Shown here in pieces: positions 36,358-49,300 of a stretch of DNA of 64,000 nt; within the stretch, counting starts at the first letter, position 1, and the number at the start of each line of letters is the position of its first letter. The notes under the pieces were generated by a model that worked only from the letters and a program-made list of their open reading frames with translations, did no database searches and was not told where the DNA came from. Origin of the DNA: Adineta steineri (lineage: Eukaryota > Rotifera > Eurotatoria > Adinetida > Adinetidae); NCBI GenBank assembly GCA_905250115.1, contig CAJNOI010000133.1, forward strand, positions 189,935 through 253,934, given 5' to 3'. The position numbers and the translations under genes were made by a program.

Positions 36358-36691
36358 CAGATGGGAATCGTGTTTGATCCATCACAATCATAGTAATAGT
36401 GTTCATATCAGCCAACATATTGCTATTTTGGTTTGTTATATTAACAAACACTTGACAGTCAGAAGTTGATCGTTTAAAACTGACTGCTTTGCATTGAACT
36501 TGAGCTAAACAGAGTGCTTCGCAGTTGAAAACATCTGATACAACCATAGTGAAAAATGGTGAACAAGATGTGGTAGCACATTGGAATACCCAACCATCCA
36601 TTTTAGACATATAAAATGAGTGTATATCTTGTACGGCTGATTCTGCAATAAAAACAAGAAGAAACAATAAACAACTTCTGCTTCGAACCAT
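36358..36691 (-). CDS. PAN/Apple-like secreted protein, first exon only
   Basis: ATG 36691 (MVRSRSCLLFLLVFIAESA, a clear signal peptide), then about 95 residues with WVFQCATTSC, CEALCLAQVQCKAVSF and STSDCQVFVN. This cysteine pattern is that of PAN/Apple-like domains at the N-terminus of many bdelloid secreted proteins. The exon ends at a donor (TCTG|GTTAGT). No convincing downstream coding domain was found. The Ser/Thr-rich stretch at 35215-35275 is in the right place for the linker exon, and the Kelch gene at 56756 shows the same plan. The gene is probably incomplete or decayed. Confidence 0.55.
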
Positions 36692-36779
36692 ACTTAACAA
36701 AACTGTTACTTGAAAAAAATAAATATAACTTTGAATGAAATAAAATGCAACAATACAGCGATAACTACTATTTCACGTT

Positions 36780-37530
36780 TTCTCTCGTTTTATTCCATCA
36801 TTATCATGAAAAAAGAACGTTTTTAAAGTAGGTTTCTATGGTGTGGATGAAGACATTAACAAAGGTCAACATTCACATCCTCACAAATATTGAGACATAG
36901 TTTTATTACATTTCACAGAATTTACTGTCTTCTTACCTGATATTTGTCCAATGATCATCAGAATTATCCATATATTTAAATTACCAATTGATACCATTGT
37001 GAACAAATGAACTACTGTTCCTTTTCACTTTGTTCAATGATGATGATTAGTAAAAATACTGAAGCGAAGACTGTCAAAATAGAATATTTCTACCGAGTTA
37101 CTCAATTGGAGAAGTAGAAATGAAGTAAAACTAACAATTTTGTTCTTCTATACATTTCTCTTTCCTTCCACCTGTTCTTGCGTTTACGTACTTTTCTCTT
37201 TTTATTTACTTCAGAATCTATGAGTTTCGATATGACTTCATAAATGGACAAGAAATACCTAGAACAATCATATAAATGTACTTTACAACAGCTCTCTTAT
37301 TCTCTCCCATTATTTATCTCGATCTCAGAAAAGAATTAAGCAACAAACATTTATTTACTTTAGTATGTTAGAAACTTTAGATTTCTCACTGAGATAGCTA
37401 ATGTTATGATAAATAAACACTTTCTGTAATTTAATCTTTTTCATTGTGATGTGTATCAATTATTGAACGATGAAATTTTCTTTTTGAAATATGATGAAGT
37501 TTAATTTATTTTTTCTTTAATCAGAATGCG
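36780..37530. repeat. Polycystin 5'-end segment, copy 2 (with orphan exon 1)
   Basis: Duplicate of 32760-33560. It retains ATG at 36997, the signal-peptide exon 36937-36997 (MVSIGNLNIWIILMIIGQ, 61 bases, the same length as copy 1) and the donor GTAAGA. No polycystin sequence follows, so this is an exon trapped upstream of the PAN-like fragment. Confidence 0.75.
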
Positions 37531-39415
37531 TTATATGAGGCTAGGTAAATGGTAACTTGCACTTAGAACCACGGTTTATTATTTTATTTTATAATGTAGC
37601 GACACAACAAGAGGATTCTAATAGAAAATTCTTAATTATTCTATGACAAATTGAATAACTGAAGAGGTATTGAATATTTCCCTATTCGATGAAAAGGGAA
37701 AGTCATTTCAAGGACATATCGTCTGGAAGAAATGAGAATTTGAAATGGTATTTTCAAGATGTTTATATTATGCAAAGAAAAGAGTTTAATTATATAAAAT
37801 ATATTTACTTTTCTTTTCCTGCATTAAATATCATTGTGAGCGAATTCAATATGTGTTAATAGAAAGATGATACTATGATATATTTCATATACATCTACAT
37901 AGAGGGTTAGAGGAAATATTGAGATCAATAGTAGAACTATGGATGAGGAGTAGATATAATACTCACGCGCCTACACCGTCAGAATCAGATATGATCCTAT
38001 CAAAGATTTTTTTAAAGGATAGCCCACACTATTTTGTCGACTGAAAAGATATCAGGTTTTTATCAGAGCCTGTTCATGACTGGGTAAATGTAACTGTAGT
38101 TTGATTATGTATGAGATGAATCATTGACTTGCATTCATTCACAATACGAATAATATCAGAAAAAAACTCATTTTCATTTTAATATACGTCAAAAACTTTC
38201 TGATATTTTTTTCTTATTCAACTACAATACCTTTTGATATCCTTTTATATATCTTTACCGTTGTTTTCTGAAAGATAAAAGCACATTCTTCAAATAAAAA
38301 TTAACTACGTACCTCGATATAAAGACATTAAATAATTCTTTTATTTTTTTTTCTTTGCGTTACATTGTTCCTGATATCTATTTAGAAAATTATTTCCGCT
38401 TATAAGTATCTAACATAACATTGCACAACTGTCACAATCTTATATTAACAATTCTGTAATTATTTTTCTCGGCTCATATGCTTTTTTCGTGTAAAGCTTT
38501 ATTCATTGAAAACACAACGGATATTAAATTATATTATCGATCTTAAGAAATATTTTCTAAAAAATTATCTCATTCAATAGCCAAATTCTATTCGTTGATT
38601 GTAACTCATGATTTAATTTTTAATTAGCTTCTCTGAATCTGTTGTTGTATGCTTGCTAGACTGAAGATAGAAAATGTGGATACCCGTATTCTCACTCTTT
38701 CACATTAACTCAAATACATCAAGGAACATCGAACCATTTTATCACTATAAACAGCGACTTAAAATTATAAGAGTTGTTAATATCGCTTTGTGAAAAAAGA
38801 CTCAGAGTGAGTAGAATACATATGAGACGCGACAAACTTCTTTGACACAAAGATATTTTTTTATTCGAATCTAAACAACAGATTCTGTATACATCAGAAT
38901 TCAAGGATATGGAGAAGAGTAATTTTTGATGAAGATGTCAAGAACATTTCCCAGTAACTTATACTCTAAAGATATCAGATAATATCTCCAATCATTATTA
39001 TCACATTCTCTAGTTATCATATTCTCTAGTTATCACATTTTGTATTTATAGAGAGTGAAGGATGTTTTTCATTGTATAAGCAATGAATTATAAATTACAA
39101 AGTAAAATTTTGTTGGGCATATGTATTATTTTTCGATTATACTTCGTTAAAGTAATCATGAACTACGCTTCGAAAACTTTTGAATATACATAAACTTACA
39201 ATTAACATAAATTTAAGATTTCGTTAATTAAAAAGTCATATATTTGATTTATTCAATAGATAAAAACTTAGCATTTATGTATTTTATATTATTTTGATTA
39301 TTATCCTATCTTCAATTTTTTGTGAAACACGATCTGAAAGGAGTGTTGAAGTGTTTAGAGGCAGGAATTTGTGCCCACTACCTCTCACAGATGTGACCGA
39401 CAGAATATCATAGAC
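37531..39415. other. Intergenic, AT-rich
   Basis: No gene recognised. A much decayed fold-back may lie at 37900-37985 (ATGGATGAGGAGTAG / ACTCACGCGCCTACACC). Confidence 0.4.
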
Positions 39416-39480
39416 CGGGGGTGAGTTTGGGTGTGACTATCGTTGAAGAAGAAACACGCACACCCACACCCACCCTCAAT
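39416..39480. repeat. TGTGGG fold-back downstream of the TRK gene
   Basis: GGGGGTGAGTTTGGGTGTG, a loop of 22 bases, then CGCACACCCACACCCACCC and TCAAT. It lies about 150 bases past the stop of the K+ transporter gene. Confidence 0.8.
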
Positions 39481-39627
39481 ATGTTATTCATCGTAAATTT
39501 TACAATCGAATCAAAAATAAATGATCTATAGGAATCACTTTTCTTCGAAACATAAAAAAAAGAATACTAATATCTATAAGTTTTGATTTAAACATTATTG
39601 TCAATAACACCACTGAAAAGATCGATG

Positions 39628-42032
39628 TTAAAATCGTGTAGTCACTGGTGATGTTGTTTTGATAATGGTAGCCGACATTGGTGGGATTTGTTTTCGAATC
39701 TTCATGATTTTCTTTTCATTGTATTCAAATATGGCAACTTGTTTCCAACTATCGATCAATGTTTGTGCACTATATTCAATACATTCTTGATCTTTCATTG
39801 AATCGAGTAGACCTCGATGTCTACCCATACACATTACTAATATTAATGAGATTTTGCTCGGTGTACTAAGTACAGTAGCAAGACTCGACGTTATATTTGA
39901 AAATCCTAATGAAAGTCCACAACCACCAAAAGCACTGATAACTTCGAATATAATACGAAAAACAGTAATTTGTGGATTACTTGGTATGACACGAGGTGCT
40001 TCAAAACAACAAATAAGAAAGACAACAATAAATAGCCATGTTCGTGTTGACGTAAGAAGACTAAATAAACTAAGAACAACATGTCGACAAAATATAATTA
40101 ATAATAATTTCATTCGAAGAAGAGAAATATGAATATTATTTGTTAATTTATCATCAAATCCTTCTATTGATATATATCCACCAGCAGACATAGCACTCAT
40201 ACGACGTTGAACACGTCTTTCAGTTAATTCATTGATACTTGCTTCAGCTCGACTTTTTCTTACAAAATAATTTTTAGCTTCTGCTTTTGTTAATGAACCT
40301 TGTCGTAAAAGATAATGTTTCATTCGATTAACTGGTAAAAATATATCAACACTAGTCTGTCCATTACTATGTGATACTTTATTTTCAATTTGTTGTTGTG
40401 TTTGAAGAAGAACCCATTCCATTTCAAATGGTGTTTCATTGATTGTACATAACTAAAAACGAAAAAAAAAGATTATTTTCTTTAATACAACACATGCCTA
40501 TATTAGAAATATACCATTTGAGGTTTGATGCCCATTAAAAGAACAAAGATAAGCAATGTTGCTGCAGAGAGATCAGTAATAGTAATAGTTGCATAACCTT
40601 AAATATAATAAATAATAATTTTTTATTTATTTTTCAAAATTAAAATTACCTCCAAAACGTGTATTGACTACTTGAAACATAAATATCATAAATTTTTCTC
40701 CTCCATCATACATAGCTAACTTTTCATTATGAAAATCTAATATTAATGCTACTGTTACTCCAACTGAAATGAAAGAAGAACAATAAAAAAAAAGAAATGA
40801 TTAATATGAGAATCAATTTACGTATTTGCATTAAAATAGTAACAGAGACATAGAGACGTGTTTGAATTGATGGAAAAATGACAGCGGACAAACGATGATT
40901 GTTCAATAAGATATAATCAAAAAAGATTTTGTATTTCCAACTATAAATAAAATAATCATTAATAATAATAATAAAAAATATGAAAAGTTTTACGGTGAAA
41001 AATGTTTGAGTAGAACAATAACACCACGAAGAATAGCTGGAAATAATGATGTTCCAGATATGACAGCAAGCATAATGAAAATATTCATAAATATATCTGT
41101 AACAAATAAAGTCATACCATTATCCCTAAAAAAACAAGAAAAGATTTTATTTTTATTTTCTATAAAAATATATATCTTATTACCAAGGTGAAAGTCCATT
41201 TTGATTGAAACTAGTAATAGTAAGAATTAATGAAGCATAGAATGGATTCATTGTTTGATTTGCTTGTAATAAATCTATTGGATCATAATGATATTTTAAC
41301 CAAAAACCCATAGCAAGAAATGAAATCAGATAAATCATAAAACAAGTTGAAAGAATGATTACAATCAACATGATATAAGCTCTAACACGAAGATGTTGTG
41401 AATTAGGCAATGATCGAAGTTGTCCATCTAACGTAGGATCCAATGTTTCCCGACGAAGAAACTGTCGAATTACTAATTCATTATTATCATTTGTTGATGA
41501 CGATGATGATGATATTTCTTCATTATTATTTTTATCTCGTTTTGCTCGATAAATTTTAATTAAAACAGCTGGAATTGTACTTACAGTAATACCTAAAAAG
41601 AAAAATAATCTTAATTATTTTTTTTTGATTCAAGAACTACTTACCAGAAATCATTGTAAATATTAGAAGAAGAATTTGTGATGGTTGACTAAAATCAGCA
41701 TAAGCAACTGTTTGTAATCCACATGTAAATACACATGTTGCACTAATAAACCAACAATCAACATAAGGTATTTGATATTCTTCAATTTTCCATACAATAG
41801 CACCACATATAAGTGTATTACAAAAGAATACAGAAAGATGAATATAAAAATAATGTCGCATTTGCCAATGATAATCATTCCATAATTTACGAAGTTTTGA
41901 ACGCCAATCACTAACTGGCATAAAAACATCAGCAGTTGTATTGATTACATCGATTTGTGCCTGAATAATATCACTTGAATTCTCGATTGGAGATACGAAA
42001 TCGTCTTCTCGAACAAACCCAGTATTATTCAT
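39628..42032 (-). CDS. TRK/HKT-type potassium transporter
   Basis: About eight exons from ATG 42032 to stop 39628. All four pore-loop units of the TrkH/TRK fold are visible: CWFISATCVFTCGLQTV (exon 1), ILTITSFNQNGLSP (exon 2), an FQVVNTRFGGYATITITDL-like unit near 40600-40680, and FEVISAFGGCGLSLG in the last exon. The last is followed by the family signature VMCMGRHRGL. The glycine in each loop forms the K+ filter in this family, which imports K+ (or Na+) across the plasma membrane in fungi, plants and bacteria. Animals lack it, so horizontal acquisition, most likely from a fungus, is inferred. Several animal-style introns (about 45-60 bases) show it is settled in the host genome. Confidence 0.8.
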
Positions 42033-43470
42033 TGATGAAAGAATATAGCTTCACTCTAATGTATCAAATATTTTCAACAAATGAATAAAATGAAGTTTAA
42101 CCAGATATTTTGTTTGCATTTATTTTAACTTTCTTTTTTTTAAATAACATGTTTGATTACATTCTTTTTCGGCTTCCATCTATGCAAAACAAATATACAA
42201 TCATATTTCTTTTATGCTACAATGACAGATTAGAAAAATATTGGTTGAAAAGCAAAGTTCTTTTAATAACAAACGAATTAAATAAAATAGTTTATTGTAG
42301 TATTTATGATGAACACTTTTTTTAAATCGAGCAAAATACATTGTTATTCTAGTTTCTTTTCGAAATTAAAGCATTCGATCAATAATCTGACAACATAGAA
42401 GAAGAATGTAATTTATTTTTATTTGATTGCACTTATCGGGTATGAAAGATGTGGATATAATTATTTGTTGTACTTTTTTTTCAAAGATGAAATTATATAA
42501 AAATACCTTGTCAATATTACTTTGACTTTCTTTATTTTGAACATTACTATAATCAAAATAATAATTTTCGATACAATCTGTCGTCACTCACTTAATCTAC
42601 ACATTTATGCTTACACGCACCCTCAATTAACTCGATTAAAGAAGTAAAAATGAAATAAAACTAACGATTTTGTTCTTCTATATATTTCTCTTTCTTTCCA
42701 CCTACTCTTATGTTTACTTACTTGTTCCTTTTAGTTTGCTTTAAAATCTATGACTTTGAATGTGACTTCATAAATGTACTTTACAATAGCTCTTTTTATG
42801 GAAGATTAAAATTGTCCGAAAAAGGAGATCCGGAAGTCAATAGAAATGAAACATTTTTTAAGATAAGAAAGCAAAGAACAATATTTATTCATTACTTTAT
42901 TTTCTAGAATCTAAGAAACCATTAACGTTAGTTTGTTCCATTTTTTTTTATTTGTGTCGTTATTAAGTTTTATTTTCTCCTTTATTTATATGCTTTTCTT
43001 CTTTTTTAAGTCATCATCAATCAACTACGGACTTACGAAATTGGCGTATGTAAGAATTCTTGTAAGAGCATATATAATGTGAAAAACAACGGTATAAAGA
43101 AGTAATCAAGAACTTTTGTGAAAAATTGACTATACATGAAAACTATGAAGACATGCCGATCGTACCATAGACAAACTATATAATAATTTGATTAAGTTTT
43201 TTATAGTAATCATAAATGTATTTGTAATTTTATTTGAAGTGGTATTTCTGACATTTATATTATAAAAATTTAATATATTCACTAGAAGTTTAGTCACATC
43301 TTACAAAACACATCTTGAAGCAAATTATCTTTTGCTATCTTATCTCACTGAGTTACAACGTGTGAAGAACTGGTCTCTCCCTTTTTTTCCATGTGCTGCA
43401 ATGGAAAGATAAAGAAAAAGAATAAGATTTACATCTACTGTTTATTTCGTATATCATTATTATAAGTGAG
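42033..43470. other. Intergenic between divergent TRK and GH35 genes
   Basis: It should hold both promoters. It contains a rearranged third copy of repeats found upstream of the polycystin-like gene: 42640-42790 matches 33060-33200, and 42805-43040 matches 33620-33760 plus 34330-34440. Confidence 0.55.
42640..43040. repeat. Composite copy of polycystin-upstream repeats
   Basis: Two blocks that lie apart upstream of the polycystin gene are here fused: the 5'-end segment ends near ACTTTACAATAGCTC and the ATTGTCCGA... repeat begins within 25 bases. This copy has no TGTGGG tract. Confidence 0.7.
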
Positions 43471-45631
43471 ATGCAACTGTTAACTGTATTTTATCTTGGA
43501 GTTCTCGGGTGGGCTAACATTATTGCAAGCCCAATAACTTATGATCAAGTTCGAGGCATAGCTTATAAAGTATCGTATGATCATCGAGCGATCACAATCA
43601 ATACCTGGCATGTGGCCCTATATAATGTCCATGACAAAACAAAACGGTCTTAATACAGTACAAACCTATGTATTCTGGAATATACACGAACAAAAACGTG
43701 GCACCTATGATTTTAGTGGTCGTGCTAATTTAAGTCAATTTCTTCAAGATGCAGCTAACGCGGGATTGTTCGTTAATTTACGAATTGGTCCCTATGTATG
43801 TGCTGAATGGGACTATGGTGGTTTACCTGTCTGGCTAAACAATGTTCCTGATATTGCGTTTCGTTCAAACAATGAAGCATGGAAAAGAGAAATGAAACGA
43901 TTCGTGTCAGACATCGTTACGTATGTTGATCCATTTCTTGCTAAAAATGGTGGACCAATAATTCTTGCCCAAATTGAAAATGAATACGATGGAGATGATA
44001 TGGCCTATGTCGATTGGTGTGGTAGTTTGGTGACTAACGAGTTTGCCTCAACACAAATTCCTTGGATAATGTGTAATGGTCATGCAGCTAATTCGACCAT
44101 TGAAACATGCAACGGGTGTAACTGTTTTGATGACGGTTGGTTGGATCAACATCGTCGTGATCATCCTGATCAACCGATGCTTTACACAGAAAACTGGGGC
44201 TGGTTTCAACCATGGGGTCAAGCATTAGGAATCCGAACACCTCAAGATCTTTCTTATTCAGCTGGTGAATGGTTTACTGGCGGTGGTGCTTATCTATCGT
44301 ACTATATGTGGCATGGTGGTAACCATTACGGACGAACAGGTGGATCAGGCCTGACGACTGCGTACTCGGATGACGTTCATCTTCGCGCTGATGGTACACC
44401 GAACGAGCCGAAGTATACTCATTTAGGTCGTCTTCAACATCTTGTCACTGAACTTGCGCAAGTAATATTGAGTCAAGATTCTGTTCGATCGCCAGTACCC
44501 TACTGGGATGGAAAACAATGGGCAATAGGTACTCAACAATTTGTCTACTCATACCCTTCATCAGTTCATTTCCTTATCAACCAAGCTAAAGAACAACTGT
44601 TTGTTCTTTTCAACAATCAGAATATTTCCATGTCCCTTCAGTCTGTTCAAATCTATGACTATAATCAGCATCTACTATGGAATAGTGCCAATGTGAGTAA
44701 TATCAATAGTAATAACACGGTTATTGTACCTGTTGTCACTGGCCCACTTGATTGGCAATTCTTTGTAGAACCATCTCAGACTAACTTACCTAAAATTACC
44801 GCCTTGAATCCGCTGGAGCAACTTAATTTAACTAATGATGAAACGATCTATCTCCGGTATCGTCGCAATATTTCACTTTCTCGACCATCTGCACATACAA
44901 TCGTTCAAGTACAAACGCGTCGAGCAAATAGTTTACTGTTTTTCCTAGACGGACAATTCTTGGGTAATTTTGATAACTCTGAACATGCACAAGGCACAAT
45001 TACAGTTGATGTTCCACTCAATCTTTCACAGTTTCATCCAAATCAACAGTATCTCTTTGAGATCCTTTCGGTTTCGCTTGGAATTGACAACTTTAATATC
45101 GGACCAGGCCATTTTGATTACAAAGGTATTGTGGGAAATGTATCGCTCGATGGACAATCATTAATCGGTAATGAGACAAATGTTTGGGAACATCAAAAAG
45201 GTTTATTTGGTGAAGCTCGTCAGATTTATACTGAGCAAGGCTCAAAAACAGTTGAATGGAATCCTAAATGGACGACGGCTGTTAACAAGTCGGTAACCTG
45301 GTTTCAGACTCGTTTCGATCTTAATCATCTTGCACGAGAAGATCTCAATGCTAATCCAGTTTTACTCGACGCAATTGGTCTTAATCGTGGCCATGCTTTT
45401 GTTAATGGAAACGATATTGATCTCTACTGGTTAATTGAAGGTAGCTGTCAGAGTTCAGTACCATGTTGCTGTCTACAAGGTGAAATCCGTTGTGGACAAC
45501 CAAGTCAACGTTACTATCATGTTCCATCTGATTGGTTGATGCCTAAGAACAATTTGCTCACAATTTTTGAAGACTTAGGCGCTTCTTCCCCTGGATCTGT
45601 TAGTCTCGTGCAACGCATTGTCATCACTTGA
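43471..45631 (+). CDS. GH35 beta-galactosidase, plant-like, with internal microdeletion
   Basis: Glycoside hydrolase family 35, which removes terminal beta-galactose from polysaccharides and glycoconjugates. ATG 43471 gives a signal peptide (MQLLTVFYLGVLGWANIIAS) and VSYDHRAITIN. The frame then shifts and resumes at IPGMWPYIM...TYVFWNIHE. The roughly 16 residues that should lie between, including the conserved ISGSIHYPR strand, are missing, so about 47 bases were deleted near 43600. Downstream is intact: RIGPYVCAEWDYGGLPVWL, acid/base Glu in AQIENEY, nucleophile Glu in YTENWGW, and C-terminal jelly-roll domains to stop 45631. Translation from ATG 43577 would lack both the signal and the first strand. 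Probably a recent pseudogene unless the assembly is wrong. No introns; similarity to plant sequences suggests transfer. Confidence 0.8.
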
Positions 45632-45877
45632 GCTCTATCATTATTTATTTTCCATGCTCAATTTTTTCATGAAAATAAATTAAAATAAATCGAACAAGAA
45701 TTGTTCTGAACGGTTTAGTGTAATCACTATAGAATTTAGAAAGATTATGTCCTTTGATCTTTTCTTTCAATGTTATCTTTATTATTGGTAGATAAATTTT
45801 TGCATGTGAAGAAGATTAATTGTTTTTACTTTGGATTTCGTTGCAATCTATTCATGCCTCTGTTACTTTAAGAAATT

Positions 45878-46040
45878 CTTGAAGATGTGAGTGGATGTGA
45901 GTTTGGGTGTGAGTGAATGTAAAGGTAGATATCTCTTCTTTCTTCACACCCACACCCACACCCACACCCACACCCACACCCACACCCACATCCACACCCC
46001 ACACCCCACACCCCATACCCCACACCCACACCCACAAGAA
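45878..46040. repeat. TGTGGG fold-back with expanded C-rich array
   Basis: CTTGAAGATGTGAGTGGATG and TTTGGGTGTGAG, a loop of about 30 bases, then more than ten near-perfect CCCACA hexamers with CCCCACA variants, ending CACAAGAATTG. The C-rich arm is far longer and more regular than the G-rich arm. Confidence 0.85.
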
Positions 46041-46348
46041 TTGTAACAAGTAGTTACATAGCATGAGTCATTTGAGATCCGATTCCATTTAGAAATGTCA
46101 CTAGTTTTTTTAAATGTTATCAGGTTTCAATCATTTCTCCGATTACTTCATATATCTTTTGAATAAAAAAAATGTTAGCGCAATTCTGCGTGATTAACTG
46201 AGAGACATCGTGCTGTAACTTATTTGTTAATCATATATTTGATGAGAATGAAAATGAACATCACAGCACGTACAAGAAGAAATTATTTAGCATAGAGAAA
46301 AAGTAAATCTGTAGTCAGTTAGAAGAAAGCTATTTAACATTGAAGATC

Positions 46349-49300
46349 ATGAATTCATATATTATCTTTTTGACTTTTTATTTGTTATTATCGAAAACTC
46401 AAACACAATTTAATCTGTATTATACACATTATGCAAATGACACTAATTGGTACTACGATTGCTTGTATTATAAAGCGCTAGATCCTATAGTGAAGCTAAA
46501 CGTAAAAACAGATTATCGAATTCCATATCAAATTATTCAATATTGTATTCGTCCAACTGAAAGTCAAAACAAGGATCATAAAACACTGATAAACGGAAGT
46601 ATTTTGTCAGTATTTACATTCGGAGAATTGAGCAAGCAAAATATCAGTACTTCAGATTTATTGTCATGGTCAGCGCCAGTTGATTTGATCGAACGATATG
46701 AACAGTATATAGCAACGTTAAATTCATCTTTGGAATCCGAAGAGTTTTACAATTGTACATCATCATGGTTTGGATCTTTTTGTCAGTATACATTTAATTT
46801 GGATGCTACTTTTGACAATATTGTAAAACAAACTTTTGAAGCAAAATATACAAAAGATTGTGATTTACGTCTTATATTACCTAGGATTACTAATATGACC
46901 TGTTATGAACATTTGAAATGTAATCGAGGACCAACACCTATGTGCCTCGACTGGCATGAAATATGTGATGGACAAATTCATTGTATAGGATCTGGAGTTG
47001 ATGAAACCAATTGTTTTGAACTTGAAAAAAATGAATGCGAAAACGATCAGTATAGATGTCACAATGGAATGTGTATACCGGAACAGTTTTTAAATGATGA
47101 TCCGGTCTATCCAGATTGTCTGGATGTTTCAGATGAACACTTTTACAGTAAAGCAGTTGATCAATGTAAGGATTTGCACGAGTGCCTGGTGGATCCGACA
47201 TTTCGATGCGAAGATGTTAATTACCCTATCGATTTTTTGCTTACACAACGTCGTTCTAGGCCATCTAAACAACATGGATTTAACACTCAGAACAAAGAGG
47301 AGTTTCTGGCAATGCTTCACACGTTTGACAATCGACGTCATATTACTTTCGATCACTCAATACTATTGAACCAAGAACATACCAACTTAACGTATGAATG
47401 TTGGCTCTTAATGAGCTGTTTAACATTTGGAAGATTCACTGATATGTGTGATACAGTATGTAGTACGCGATTTTGTTATTTAAGAATTCAAAGTAGGTGT
47501 AACACTACAGCTTACGTCATTTTTCCAACAATGCCCGTTTTCCACGGTCATGTACTATTCGGATATTGGACAGAAACAATAGTTCCTTACCATAATATAA
47601 TAGATCGACCAATGATAAAGCCAGATTTTTTATGTTATGATGTGCAACGTTGCCCATTCTTTCCATATCATTTTAAAATTGATAACTACACATGTATAGA
47701 TAACCGTACGATTGATCTTTCAGACTGGGATTATATTAGAGGATACTTTTATCGGTGTTTGACTATTGATCAAAGTGGTAATGAAACTCATTGCATTCAT
47801 TCCTCCTTATTTCATTGTCCTGGCACATCAAAATGCATTTCAAAACATCGATTAGTTGATGGAATTAGTGATTGCTTTGAAAAGACTGATGAAACATACA
47901 ACGATTCATGTAAACTAAATCACAAACATCGTTTCCGTTGTTCATCAGAGAACAAATGTATATCACCTATTCTCGTACAAGACCGTGTCGGCAATTGTTA
48001 TGGCAAAGAAGACGAAACGGTGCCTATGTACAACAAACTATTTTATGAAAACTTATGTAACGGATATACCCATAATTTGCCGATACTTGTCAATGGACAA
48101 AACGAAACTGATGAAACTAATTGTGAACAATGGCCATGTAATAATCTATATACACGATGTGATGGTGCTTGGACTTGTTTAAATGGAGCTGATGAACTCA
48201 ACTGCAATCCATTATCGAAATGCTATCCCGATTACCATGAATGTATATCTCCCACCACTTTTGACATAATATGTTTACCACTTAATCAAAGTAATGATGG
48301 AAAAATGGATTGTCTTGGTGGGACTGATGAACGAGGGTATTGCCGAAATCTTTATCCAGGGTTTTTTTTCAGTAATTACCACTGTTGGAATGAAACAAAA
48401 TGTCATATAAGCGATTGCGCGGGTCCAAGGGCTTGTTTCTTCGAAAAAGATACCGGTTTCGAGCAAGTATGCAATACAAATCAAAGCATCAAAGCCATAG
48501 TGAAGAGTTTAGACATAGACGGTCATTTGATAAGGCCTCCGACACATCCAGCAGACTCATATAGTTTTCCCAGGTATAAATATTTCACCTTGCACTCATC
48601 GGATTATTTCCCATTAAAACCGACACATACATCATTAACACAGATGGACAAGATCTTTTATCAATCCGACGAACATGTCTTAAAAAAAAACACACAGTTG
48701 TCAGTCATACAATATGGATCTGAAGTATTAAATAAAATAATAGACTTTCGTCGAGCTTGGATTTGCAATCGGGGTGTTCTAGTTTATGTCGGTACAGAAC
48801 TTGCTGAACATTGTCTTTGTCCGCCAAGTTATTATGGTGATCGATGTCAATTTCAAAGCCAACGAGTTAGTCTTACTGTCAAATTTCGTAAAGAATGTAC
48901 ACTCAATTGTCATGGAGTTTATGGTATTGTTTTAACTCTTATCGATCAGAATCATACTACGTATTCATACGAACAACTAACATATATTCCAACGAATAAT
49001 TGCACTATGAAATATAATTTATACTTTCTATATGGACCACATTCAAAAGATATGACAAAGAACTATACAGTCGATATTCATGCTTATAATAAGGCTGATC
49101 TTACTTATTATACAAGTTGGACATTGCCAGTTCAGTTTCCCTTTCTCCCAGTCAATCGTATGGCTGCTTTTCTAATTATTCCACCATATACGATGGATAT
49201 TTTTGATAACTGTACACTTGAATGTGGTAACCATGGTCATTGTGCTGTTTACACAAATAACAAAAAACAATTTTGTCGTTGTGATCCAGGTTGGACAGGT

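Noticed and set aside
45852-46064. Gly/Val-rich open frame on the minus strand
   Set aside because: Product of the CCCACA array of a fold-back element.
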